Shown: positions 1 through 7,260 of the stretch, in pieces | Layout of the letters: each line of letters starts with the position of its first letter | Position numbering within the stretch: position 1 is the stretch's first letter | DNA from: an uncultured Treponema sp. | Lineage (GTDB): Bacteria; Spirochaetota; Spirochaetia; Treponematales; Treponemataceae | Assembly (NCBI GenBank): GCA_946538875.1 | Contig: CAMNHD010000061.1 | Coordinates: 1 to 7,665, forward strand | Length of the DNA stretch: 7,665 nucleotides | Direction: 5' to 3' | Program-made: the position numbers and the translations under genes | The notes under the pieces: model-generated | Database searches by the model: none | What the model saw: the letters and a program-made list of their open reading frames with translations, nothing else | Told to the model about the DNA's origin: nothing

Positions 1-35
1 TTTGCACCTAATTTATTATTTTCGGAAGTATTCAT
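1..35 (-). CDS. Possible divergent gene, 5' end only
   Basis: Reading leftward, an ATG at 35 opens a frame of 11 complete codons (MNTSENNKLGA) that runs off the window edge. A Shine-Dalgarno sequence (AAAAGGAG, complement of 51-58) lies upstream, although its 15-nt distance to the ATG is longer than usual. A good leftward promoter (81-109) would give a leader of about 40 nt. Eleven residues identify no family. By position, a gene divergent from an efflux operon is often its regulator (TetR-, MarR- or MerR-type), but that is inference from gene order only. It could also be an unrelated gene, or the ATG may not be the true start. Confidence 0.35.
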   Translation of the reverse strand, partial: MNTSENNKLGA

Positions 36-80
36 AAATGTGTATTTTCACTCCTTTTGGTTTTTGTACGTTGAATGGGA

Positions 81-109
81 AGTATAGCAGTCCTTGGTGA
101 TTTGTGCAA
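81..109 (-). promoter_or_regulatory. Leftward sigma70-type promoter with extended -10
   Basis: On the minus strand the -35 box is TTGCAC (complement of 104-109, 3 of 6 consensus). A 17-nt spacer follows, then the -10 box TATACT (complement of 81-86, 5 of 6). The spacer ends in TGC, giving an extended -10 that can compensate for the weak -35. The start point would fall near 74, about 40 nt upstream of the ATG at 35, with the Shine-Dalgarno sequence between. The match is by eye. Confidence 0.5.
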
Positions 110-111
110 GG
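92..111. promoter_or_regulatory. Inverted repeat CCTTG-N10-CAAGG, possible operator
   Basis: CCTTG at 92-96 and CAAGG at 107-111 are perfect complements separated by 10 nt. The repeat covers the -35 box and spacer of the leftward promoter, where a bound dimer would block RNA polymerase. The arms are only 5 bp, so chance is a real possibility. No second copy was seen near the rightward promoter. Confidence 0.2.
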
Positions 112-154
112 CCGGACTTCTGCCGCGATTTCCATGCTTCAGGTGGCTTTCAAC

Positions 155-183
155 TTGCAAATAAGTGTGGTTTTAAGTATGCT
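155..183 (+). promoter_or_regulatory. Candidate rightward promoter of the efflux operon
   Basis: TTGCAA (155-160, 4 of 6 consensus) and TATGCT (178-183, 4 of 6) are separated by exactly 17 nt. The start point would fall near 190, giving a leader of only about 20 nt that includes the purine-rich GGGACAGG (192-199) before the adaptor start at 211. The promoter is moderate in quality, but spacing and position fit. About 45 nt separate its -35 from that of the leftward promoter, so the two could be controlled together. Confidence 0.35.
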
Positions 184-210
184 ATAGGCGCGGGACAGGT
201 AGCATATAAT

Positions 211-1296
211 ATGAAGAAAAAGCAGATTCTAAAGGAAAAAGGCGGTCTTAAAAAAAAGGCTGGGACAGTGATAAGGTTTTTGGTGCTGTTTGGTATGGCT
301 TTGCTTATTGTTGTTCTGGTCAGGATTTTTGCGGCCCATAACAAGGTTCAGGGGCTTGAGGTGCAGGCTCCTCTGGTAAAGGTCGAGAGGGCTTCGCTGA
401 GGAATATCAGCCGTTCTCTGACACTCTCCGGTTACATTGAGGCAAAGGCAATGATTCCGGTTATTCCCTTGGTGAGCGGGACTGTGATCGATTACCCTGT
501 TGAAGTGGGACAGTCTGTCAGGGAAGGCGATGTGATTGCGCGGATTGACAGCGAGCCGTTTGACCAACAGGTTGTTCAGGCGCGTGCGGCATATCTGGCT
601 TACGAGAATTCGTTCAAGCGTATCCAGAATCTGTATCAGGGCGGTAATGCCACGGAGCAGAATTATGACCAGACAAAGGCTGCCAGGGATTCTGCCAAGG
701 CTCAGTATGATTTGGCGCTTCTGCAGAAGAGTTACGCAACGGTGCGGTCAAAGTCTTCGGGAACTGTGATTACCACGATGAGCGCAAAAGGCAGTACTGC
801 GGCTCAGGGGCAGCCTCTTGCGGTTGTTGCGGATTTGAATTCCTTGATTGTCAATCTGAAGATTCCTGAAAAGTACTACAGTATTATAGAAAGAAACAAG
901 GCGGATGTTACGGTTCTGGTAAGACGGCCAGAATCTGACGAAGTGTGCTCTGCTCTGGTGGGGCCTGTTGATCCTTATGTGAATCCTCAGTCAAAGACTT
1001 TCAATATGGAATGCAGGCTTGAGAATGCCGCTGACGTTCTGTTCAGGCCGGGCATGTTTGTCAAGGTTTCTCTTGTGTATGACACTCATCAACAGGTTCC
1101 TGCCATGCCTCAGTCCATACGCAAGACTGACGGTTCGTTCTATGTGCTGGAGGATGGCAAGGCTGTGCACTGTTCCCTGGTGCCGGAGATTGAGGATTCC
1201 GAGTTTTTTATGATTGGTCAGGAATTTCTGGAAAAAGATTTTATTGTTGAAGGCCAGAATTCTGTGTTTGACGGACAGACTGTGAGGTTGGACTGA
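211..1296 (+). CDS. RND efflux periplasmic adaptor (membrane fusion protein), HlyD/AcrA family
   Basis: This 361-residue protein would bridge the RND pump encoded next to the outer-membrane channel encoded last in the operon. A basic N-terminus (MKKKQILKEK) precedes one hydrophobic segment at about 20-41, read as an uncleaved anchor or signal peptide. The order then fits the adaptor family: a first lipoyl half at about 89-113 (SGTVIDYPVEVGQ and onward), a short alpha-hairpin at about 115-180 of the kind whose tip meets TolC, a second lipoyl half at about 182-209 (SSGTVITTMSAKGS and onward), a beta-barrel domain at about 210-290 with the conserved FRPGMFVKV (278-286), and a membrane-proximal domain to the end. 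The ATG at 211 was chosen because it begins a normal basic-plus-hydrophobic N-terminus. The frame is open upstream to a TTG at 94, but those 39 residues look unlike an adaptor start and span the promoter. Its stop overlaps the pump ATG by 1 nt. Substrate cannot be told from sequence. Confidence 0.93.
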   Translation: MKKKQILKEKGGLKKKAGTVIRFLVLFGMALLIVVLVRIFAAHNKVQGLEVQAPLVKVERASLRNISRSLTLSGYIEAKAMIPVIPLVSGTVIDYPVEVGQSVREGDVIARIDSEPFDQQVVQARAAYLAYENSFKRIQNLYQGGNATEQNYDQTKAARDSAKAQYDLALLQKSYATVRSKSSGTVITTMSAKGSTAAQGQPLAVVADLNSLIVNLKIPEKYYSIIERNKADVTVLVRRPESDEVCSALVGPVDPYVNPQSKTFNMECRLENAADVLFRPGMFVKVSLVYDTHQQVPAMPQSIRKTDGSFYVLEDGKAVHCSLVPEIEDSEFFMIGQEFLEKDFIVEGQNSVFDGQTVRLD

Positions 1297-4200
1297 TGAA
1301 GACGCCTGCCGAGTTTGCTATCAAGCATCCTGTCATTCTTACGATGTTCCTGATTGTGCTGATGTTCTTTGGTGCATTCAGTCTGCAGAACCAGAACATT
1401 GAGTTTATGGCTCCGATAAATCTTCCGAGCGTGATTGTCTACACTATTTATCCTGGCGCCAGTGCAAAGGATGTGGAGCAGGATGTTACTAAAATCCTTG
1501 AGGATAATTTTGTCACTCTGCCTAACTACAAGTCCATGAGTTCTGAATCCAAGGACAGTCTTTCCTGGATTACGGTGACTTATCAGGATGGCTGCGACCC
1601 TTACGACCAGCTGGAGGAAATCCGCTACAGGATATCCACTTTGCTGGATGACTTGCCTTCCACACTTACGGGTCAGCCGCAGGCGCTTGTTGGCGGAGCT
1701 TCTATGCTTCCTTCCATTACGTTTGCGGTTGATGCGGGCGGTGATGTGGGGCGGACTACTGAATATATAGAAAACACTTTGCGGCCCAAGATTAACCAGG
1801 TGCCGGCGGTTGCCGAAGTTAGTATTTCCGGCGGAAAGAATGTGCGCGTCGGGGTGAAGGTTCATGCGGACGAGCTGCAGGGTAAGGGCATTTCCATTCT
1901 GCAGGTGTATCAGCTGCTTGAGAATTCATCTTCCACGCTGCCTCTTGGGACCGGTATTTACGAAGGAAAAAGTATAAGCATCCGTTACGAGGGGGCTGTT
2001 GCCTCGATTCAGGATTTGAAGAATCTTACTGTTGGTGCCGACGACAAGGGCAACATCGTGAGGCTTGAGGATGTGGCTGATGTTGTGCTGGAATATCCTG
2101 ACGATGAGGCTACGGAGGAGGCTGACGGCAGACCGCTTATTCTTGTTTCAGTCACGAACCGTTCCGACGGCAACATTGTGAAGATCAATTCCGCAATCAA
2201 AAAGATACTCCGGGAAGAATCCAGGGCCAGTGGCGGCGCAGTTAAGTTCAATATGATTCTTGACTATAGCCGCACGACTATGGCTTCTCTTAGGACTGTT
2301 ATCAACAGTGGTATTTCCGGTGTCATCATGGCGATGATAATAATCTTTTTGTTTTTGATGGATGCCCGTGCCACTTTGATTATCGGTCTTTCTATTCCGC
2401 TTTCACTTCTCTTTACTTTTTTGGGAATGCAGATTTCCGGAATCTCGATAAACCTGATGAGCCTTAGCGGACTTGTTGCGGCTCTGGGTATGATTGTCGA
2501 TGCTTCGATAGTTATGATTGAAGAGGTGTACCGCTATTACATTCCAAGGACGCTGGACGTTGATTCCAGTATCATCAGGGGCAGCGGCGAAGTGACTTTT
2601 TCTATTATTGCTTCGGCTCTTACGACTATAGTTGTGTTTTTCCCGATTGCGTTTTTGAATGGACTTGTGGGAATGATTCTTAAGCCGATTGCAATCACGC
2701 TTATCTATGCACTTGCCGGTTCTCTTTTGGTTGCGATTGTCTTTGTCCCTTACTTTATGAAGCTGCTTATGACAAGGGAGCCCAAGGTCCACAGGGAGAA
2801 CTTTGTGCAGAAGGCTATTGCCTGGCTTGAAAAAAAATACAGGCTGATGCTTGAGTGGTGTCTCGGCAACAAGGGTTTTGTGGTTTCGCTTTCAGTGGTG
2901 CTGCTTGTGGTGACTCTTGTGATTTCTTCATCGCTGGGTATGGCTTTTCTTCCTTCGACCGACAACAATGATTTTTACATGACCCTGGAGTTTCCAAAGG
3001 ATTATACTCTTGAACAGACTTCACGCAAGGCGCGTATGGCCGAAGCTATTATGAGGCGCGAAGTTCCTGAAATTGAAAACCTGGTGAACTCGATTGGTTC
3101 TGGCGGTGGTTTTGGTGTTGGTGATGCAAAGAACAACATGACTAATTTCCATGTGGTGCTAGTTCCTGTTGCAAAGCGCAGCAGGGCGATTCAGGAGATT
3201 ATTCCCCTGGTGCAGGCGGCTGTTCAGAAAGAGATTCCTGACGTGACTGTCACTATGGAAAACGGCGGCTTTGACAAACTGCTTGGTTATGCTTCCGGGG
3301 GTGGCGGTTATGGTCTTACACTTGTGTGCGAGGATATGGACAAACTTTTGTCTGATGCTTCGCGGATAAAGGCGGAGCTTGAACGGGACCCTTCCGTGCT
3401 TTCTGCCCAGGTGGATACTTCGTTTGATACGGACAATCTTACGATTCAAGTGGTTCAGGATTATATGGCCAGTCTTGGAATTGCCAGTACTGAGGCTGGA
3501 CTTACTTCCTACCTTTTGTTCAGCGGGGCGGACTGCGGAAAAATAAATGTTGACGGAAAGCGCTATGACATTCACATTGTAAGCGACTTGGCGGATAAGC
3601 CTCTGACTCCTGACGTGCTGAGCAACATGCAGGTAAAATCCCTGGGCGGAACTATGGTTGACTTTGCGAATATCAGCACTTTCAATATCCAGAGGACTCT
3701 CAGCGCAATCAACCATAGTGACAGGGCCAAGACGGTTACTATAAGCGCAAACCTTGTGAGCGAAGACACAAGCCCTGTGACAAGACATATCAATTCTTAT
3801 CTGGAGGAGCATCCGCTTTCTGAAGGTGTGAGCAGCAAGGCGGGCGGTATTGGCGAATTGATAGGTGACTCCCTGCCTTCCATGCTCAGGGCTCTTGTTA
3901 TAGCTTTCTTCCTGGTGTACACTGTGATGGTCATACAGTTTGAGCGCTTTAGACAGCCGCTTATCATTCTTGCGGGAATTCCGTTCTGTGCGATAGGTGT
4001 TGTGCTTGGGCTCCTGGCGTTTGGTTCCACTCTCAGCCTTGTTTCCATGCTGGGAATTATTTCGCTTGGCGGAATTGTCGTGAACAATGGAATCATACTT
4101 GTGGACTATGTGAATCAGCTGCGCAGGGAACGCTCTGTTCCTGAGACTGAGGAGCGTTTGAGGGAGACTGTCACGCAGGGATCTGCCAGCCGCATCAGAC

Positions 4201-4484
4201 CGATTTTGATGACGACACTTACCACTATGCTTGGGGTGATTCCTATGGCTCTGGCAAAGGGAGAAGGTGCCGAATTGTATGCTCCGCTTGGTCAGGCAAT
4301 TGCGGGTGGTCTTTTGACATCCACTCTGATTACTTTGTTCCTGATTCCGACGCTGTATTATATGACGGAGAAAAAACGTCTTGCACGTGCGCTTGCAATG
4401 GCCAAGACTGAGGAAAATGATTCTGAGGCGGCCGATGACAATGCTGTGACTGAAAATACCAGGGAGAATGATTTGGATGAATAA
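1296..4484 (+). CDS. RND-family inner-membrane efflux transporter (AcrB/MMPL-like superfamily)
   Basis: This 1062-residue pump would use the proton gradient to expel substrates from membrane and periplasm through the adaptor and channel. The two-fold RND plan is complete: TM1 at about 11-30, a porter region at about 31-335, TM2-6 at about 336-488, TM7 at about 527-548, a second porter region at about 550-863, and TM8-12 at about 864-1022. PGASAKDVEQDVTKILED (53-70) is a typical first-porter motif. In TM4 the relay motif reads GMIVDASIVMIEE, so Asp402 is kept while the second Asp of AcrB is Ala403. In TM10 it reads GGIVVNNGIILVDY, with Asn930 where AcrB has Lys940. Related single-Asp/Asn forms are familiar in deep-branching RND pumps, so this is probably a subfamily trait and not damage. 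Glycine-rich loops lie at 601-610 and 666-673. The tail after TM12 is strongly acidic. GAGG at 1284-1287, 8 nt before the ATG, is the ribosome binding site, and the TGATG junction implies translational coupling to the adaptor. Drug, lipid or other substrates cannot be distinguished. Confidence 0.97.
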   Translation: MKTPAEFAIKHPVILTMFLIVLMFFGAFSLQNQNIEFMAPINLPSVIVYTIYPGASAKDVEQDVTKILEDNFVTLPNYKSMSSESKDSLSWITVTYQDGCDPYDQLEEIRYRISTLLDDLPSTLTGQPQALVGGASMLPSITFAVDAGGDVGRTTEYIENTLRPKINQVPAVAEVSISGGKNVRVGVKVHADELQGKGISILQVYQLLENSSSTLPLGTGIYEGKSISIRYEGAVASIQDLKNLTVGADDKGNIVRLEDVADVVLEYPDDEATEEADGRPLILVSVTNRSDGNIVKINSAIKKILREESRASGGAVKFNMILDYSRTTMASLRTVINSGISGVIMAMIIIFLFLMDARATLIIGLSIPLSLLFTFLGMQISGISINLMSLSGLVAALGMIVDASIVMIEEVYRYYIPRTLDVDSSIIRGSGEVTFSIIASALTTIVVFFPIAFLNGLVGMILKPIAITLIYALAGSLLVAIVFVPYFMKLLMTREPKVHRENFVQKAIAWLEKKYRLMLEWCLGNKGFVVSLSVVLLVVTLVISSSLGMAFLPSTDNNDFYMTLEFPKDYTLEQTSRKARMAEAIMRREVPEIENLVNSIGSGGGFGVGDAKNNMTNFHVVLVPVAKRSRAIQEIIPLVQAAVQKEIPDVTVTMENGGFDKLLGYASGGGGYGLTLVCEDMDKLLSDASRIKAELERDPSVLSAQVDTSFDTDNLTIQVVQDYMASLGIASTEAGLTSYLLFSGADCGKINVDGKRYDIHIVSDLADKPLTPDVLSNMQVKSLGGTMVDFANISTFNIQRTLSAINHSDRAKTVTISANLVSEDTSPVTRHINSYLEEHPLSEGVSSKAGGIGELIGDSLPSMLRALVIAFFLVYTVMVIQFERFRQPLIILAGIPFCAIGVVLGLLAFGSTLSLVSMLGIISLGGIVVNNGIILVDYVNQLRRERSVPETEERLRETVTQGSASRIRPILMTTLTTMLGVIPMALAKGEGAELYAPLGQAIAGGLLTSTLITLFLIPTLYYMTEKKRLARALAMAKTEENDSEAADDNAVTENTRENDLDE

Positions 4485-5658
4485 TATGAATATTTATAGA
4501 AGAGAATTATGTTTTGGCGGATCCGGGACTAAGCCTTTGTGCCGGTTTGAAAAGTGGAGTTTGTTCCGCAGCCTGCTTCTTGCGGTTTGTGCGGCGTTTT
4601 CCGCTTTGAGTTTTGGATGCAGTTCTGTGTTCTCCGGTACAATCAGTGGACAGGTGCAGGAGCTGGTGAACGGTTCTGATATTGGAGTGGGTGGGGTGGA
4701 GGTCTACGCCTTTGTAAAGGAAAAGGACAGAAACTCTGCGGTACAGTCCGGGGCAAGACCTTCTCCGTCTGAAAAAATCTTTTATGCAAAGACTGATTCC
4801 GATGGTTCTTACCACATGGCAATTACCTGGGAAAGTTTTTTCAGCGAGTTTGGTAAGACTGCCGACCGCATTCCAGTCTATCTTGCTTTTTACCACAAGG
4901 ACTTTGGAGACGGTAAGCCTGTGGCGGCTTCCAGTGTCTCTTACCTTACAAGCGATCTTTCTTCCGTGATGCTTACTGAAAGGCTTGTGCGCACCCGAGA
5001 CTTGTATACGCTTGGCTTTGACGTGCGCAATGTGGCTAGGACTTCAAATGTTGAGATAAGCCCTGCGCTCTTTTCTGTGAAGGTGACAGGAGCTGACGGT
5101 TCCGAGGTGTATTTTGAGGGGACGCCCCAGGGAAACAGCGTTACTTTTTCCGCACCGGCTGGAGGTGTGAGCGGTTACGTGGACTTTGTTCCGAATGACA
5201 CGGGCCTTTATGCTCTCTGCAGGAGCGACGGCACTTACGGCTCTGCTGAGGATTACCGCGCCGGTTTTACACTTGCAGACAAAAACGCAAGAAATAATGC
5301 TTCTCCGGTCTACGTCAAGTATCTGCGCCTGGATTCAGTGCTTGTAAGCGGTACTGTCGGCTCTGACAATTCTTCTTTGAACAACGGCTGGACTGTCTCT
5401 CTGCTTGCCCCTGACGGCAGCACTGTTGCAGTGGCAAATTCCGCGCCGTATGCGGTTACGGATTCGTTCCAGAGGCAGGGATATTTTTCATTCAGTACGC
5501 CGGTCACAGTCCTTACTGCTGAGTCTTACGGGACTGAAAAGGATTGCTCTGTTGAATATACCGTGAGGGCTGAAAAGGATGGCCAGGCTGCAAGAACTGG
5601 AACTGTCCGGGTTCATGCAAATCCGCAGTTGACAACAGATTCTCTTGTGCTTGACTGA
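4477..5658 (+). CDS. Predicted lipoprotein with beta-sandwich domains, efflux-operon associated, function unknown
   Basis: I do not recognise a named family. The 393-residue product has an unusually long polar N-region (about 28 residues), a hydrophobic core at about 29-46, and a lipobox LSFGC with Cys48 as the probable lipidated residue. Phe at -2 is not classical but is tolerated by relaxed spirochete lipoboxes. After the Cys, SGTISGQVQE (53-62) and a later DSDGSYHM (107-114) resemble the prealbumin-like fold of carboxypeptidase regulatory-like domains. A second segment from about 289 (LVSGTVGSDNSS, then NNGWTVSLLAPDGS) repeats the same style, so two or three beta-sandwich domains are likely. 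The ATG at 4477 was chosen because AGGGAG (4461-4466) lies 10 nt upstream. The ATG at 4468 is only 1 nt from it, and the one at 4486 is 19 nt away. The gene overlaps the pump by 8 nt. Its place between pump and channel suggests an accessory envelope protein of the complex, but this is inference. Confidence 0.85.
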   Translation: MNNMNIYRRELCFGGSGTKPLCRFEKWSLFRSLLLAVCAAFSALSFGCSSVFSGTISGQVQELVNGSDIGVGGVEVYAFVKEKDRNSAVQSGARPSPSEKIFYAKTDSDGSYHMAITWESFFSEFGKTADRIPVYLAFYHKDFGDGKPVAASSVSYLTSDLSSVMLTERLVRTRDLYTLGFDVRNVARTSNVEISPALFSVKVTGADGSEVYFEGTPQGNSVTFSAPAGGVSGYVDFVPNDTGLYALCRSDGTYGSAEDYRAGFTLADKNARNNASPVYVKYLRLDSVLVSGTVGSDNSSLNNGWTVSLLAPDGSTVAVANSAPYAVTDSFQRQGYFSFSTPVTVLTAESYGTEKDCSVEYTVRAEKDGQAARTGTVRVHANPQLTTDSLVLD

Positions 5659-5686
5659 TGCGGTGATGATAGGAAGCGTTGCCGTG
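5656..5686 (+). promoter_or_regulatory. Lipoprotein-channel junction with competing start codons
   Basis: The lipoprotein stop TGA (5656-5658) overlaps an out-of-frame ATG (5658-5660) that reads ATG CGG TGA. That second stop (5664-5666) in turn overlaps an ATG (5666-5668) in the channel's frame. Further on, AGGAAG (5671-5676) stands 7 nt before GTG 5684, also in frame. The channel may therefore start by termination-reinitiation at 5666 or by Shine-Dalgarno binding at 5684. I prefer 5684 because it has the only real ribosome binding site and gives a compact signal peptide. Confidence 0.45.
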
Positions 5687-7099
5687 ATAAAAAGACTTTT
5701 TTCCAAAGCAGCACCCGTAATTTTCTGCCTCACTCTCTGGCTCTTAAGGCTTCCGCAAACTTTTGCGCTTGAGCACCAGGATCTGCTGCAGAAAGTTCTT
5801 GCAAACAATCCTGATATTGTAAAGGCCCAGTCCCAGTACGAACAGTCTGTGCTTGATTACAAGGATGCGCTTTCCGGCTACGGGCCCACAGTAGACCTGC
5901 AGGTGAGCGGAACTTACATGGTGAATCCCCCTGTCGGGAAAATCACTGTGTCTACCCAGGACATCAAGAACCAGCTGGACAGACAGGGCGTGAACTCTGC
6001 CTATATCGGTCAGCAGGATGCATATCTTACGCTTTACGAAGGAATGGAGAACACCCTGTACAGTTTTCAGCTGTCTCTTACGCAGCCGCTGTTCACCTGG
6101 GGAAAGATTACCAATGCGGTGAAGCTTTATTCCAAGGTGCAGGACGTGCGTCTTCTGCAGAGGGAGTCCATTGTCAGACAGAAGGAGGCCGAGCTTTACG
6201 CGCGTGAGGCGGCTGTCTACTATCTGGCAAGGATGACGGAAGTTCTTGAGGAGCAGGCAAAGGTTGCCTCCCGTCTTGTGGAGATTTCCGAGGCTTACGA
6301 AAAGAACGGTATGCTTCTGGCTCAGGAAGTGCTTGATGCAAAGATGCAGGCTCAGAAAATTGACGTGGCCCAGAAGAATGTGCGCATGGAGATGGAGTCG
6401 CAGGTGCTTGAAATCAGGCATTTGTGCTCTGACAACAGCATTCAGGTGACGGATATCAGTTTTGTTCCTGATGAACAAAAGGTGCCTGCCTATGTAGATG
6501 CTGAAGAAAAGCTCCTGCTGGAAAAAGCGGTGAGCCCTGAGTCTGAAAGTCTAAGGATTTTGATTCTGCTGCGTCAGGTTACGGAACTTACTCAAAAAAT
6601 CAGCGAGGCCTCCGTCAACTGGAAGCCCGACTTTGCGCTCCAGTCTTCGGTGGGTTATGCGGGTTCTCGCTTTCCTCTGATTGAGGCCGACTGGTACCGC
6701 AAGGATACTTACTCCCTGAATTTCAGCATCGGTTTGAAGACTACTGTCTGGGATGGCGGCAAGGCTGTGCGCGATGTAAAGCGTAAGAGGATTCTTACTG
6801 ATGATGCGGGCTTTGACTATGAGACTGCGGTTTTTACAATCAGGGACAAAGTGATGCACCTGCTGCTGGAGCTCAAGCTGAACAAGAGCAAGGCTGTTTA
6901 CCAGGAGCTTCTGATTCAGAGTGAGGGAAACGAGTACAGGCAGAAGATGAACCAGTTCAAGGGCGGTTACGGGAGCGAGATTGATGCGCTTAAGAAAAAA
7001 GTTTCCGAGCTTACTGAAAAGTTGACGCTGATACAGTTGAATATGGATATGTACGCCTCATGTTCAAGTCTTGATTATCTGTGCGGTGAGAAGTTCTGA
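5684..7099 (+). CDS. TolC-type outer-membrane efflux channel (OEP family)
   Basis: The 471-residue product should form the trimeric outer-membrane and periplasmic duct that completes the tripartite pump. From the GTG at 5684 there is a clear signal peptide: basic MIKRLFSK, a hydrophobic stretch, and likely cleavage after TFA at residue 28. The mature protein starts LEHQDLLQKVLANNPDI, the usual first helix of the family. The first repeat has SLTQPLFTWGK (about 131-141), the beta-strand to helix motif expected before the long helices. The second has WKPDFAL (about 313-319) and, further on, TVWDGGKAVRD (about 354-364). Helical coiled-coil stretches of about 60-100 residues follow each. Length fits the family's usual 430-490. 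Alternative starts are ATG 5666 (6 residues longer, coupled to upstream translation) and TTG 5645. A Cys-containing end (ASCSSLDYLCGEKF) replaces the more usual small-residue tail. It is the last gene of the operon, and no clear terminator follows. Confidence 0.92.
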   Translation: MIKRLFSKAAPVIFCLTLWLLRLPQTFALEHQDLLQKVLANNPDIVKAQSQYEQSVLDYKDALSGYGPTVDLQVSGTYMVNPPVGKITVSTQDIKNQLDRQGVNSAYIGQQDAYLTLYEGMENTLYSFQLSLTQPLFTWGKITNAVKLYSKVQDVRLLQRESIVRQKEAELYAREAAVYYLARMTEVLEEQAKVASRLVEISEAYEKNGMLLAQEVLDAKMQAQKIDVAQKNVRMEMESQVLEIRHLCSDNSIQVTDISFVPDEQKVPAYVDAEEKLLLEKAVSPESESLRILILLRQVTELTQKISEASVNWKPDFALQSSVGYAGSRFPLIEADWYRKDTYSLNFSIGLKTTVWDGGKAVRDVKRKRILTDDAGFDYETAVFTIRDKVMHLLLELKLNKSKAVYQELLIQSEGNEYRQKMNQFKGGYGSEIDALKKKVSELTEKLTLIQLNMDMYASCSSLDYLCGEKF

Positions 7100-7120
7100 T
7101 TTGTGTGGGGTTTCCAATGA

Positions 7121-7260
7121 TGTGCGGCCCGGTATGGAGCCCCGGAGTTGACGGCCGGTGAAGCCGGGCGGCAATGAGCGTGAGCGAAGGGCGGAACACC
7201 GGTGCGTGGAAGCATGTGCCCTTTGCGGTGCGTTTTATGGTGACGCATATTCGGGGATGC
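7121..7260. repeat. GC-rich self-complementary element, possible dispersed repeat
   Basis: GCCCGG (7127-7132) pairs with CCGGGC (7164-7169), extended by GC (7124-7125) with GC (7171-7172) across one G-G mismatch. Inside the loop, CCGG (7142-7145) can pair with CCGG (7155-7158). CACCGGTG (7197-7204) is a perfect 8-bp palindrome whose CACCGG can also pair with CCGGTG at 7155-7160. GGTGCGT occurs at 7201-7207 and again at 7227-7233, and TGCGT (7229-7233) pairs with ACGCA (7243-7247). The density of complementarity and the GC content set it apart from its surroundings. Only one copy lies in this window, so its status as a repeat is inferred from appearance. Confidence 0.35.

Noticed and set aside
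94..210. Upstream extension of the adaptor gene to a TTG at 94
   Set aside because: The 39 extra residues put unrelated sequence before a normal basic-plus-hydrophobic N-terminus, cover the promoter region, and have no ribosome binding site.
205..210. Perfect TATAAT directly before the adaptor ATG
   Set aside because: No -35 box lies 16-18 nt upstream, and transcription would begin inside the gene past its start codon.
1218..1865. 215-codon open frame on the minus strand
   Set aside because: Antisense across the adaptor-pump junction with no plausible start region or family.
3159..3812. 217-codon open frame on the minus strand
   Set aside because: It lies wholly inside the pump gene, antisense to it, has no signal of its own, and its translation looks like a codon-bias shadow.
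5744..6478. 244-codon open frame on the minus strand
   Set aside because: Antisense to the well-supported TolC-like gene; rich in His and Leu as expected from reading its codons backwards.
7011..7199. 62-codon minus-strand frame across the GC-rich element
   Set aside because: Overlaps the end of the channel gene and reads through the self-complementary segment; no start signal or recognisable family.
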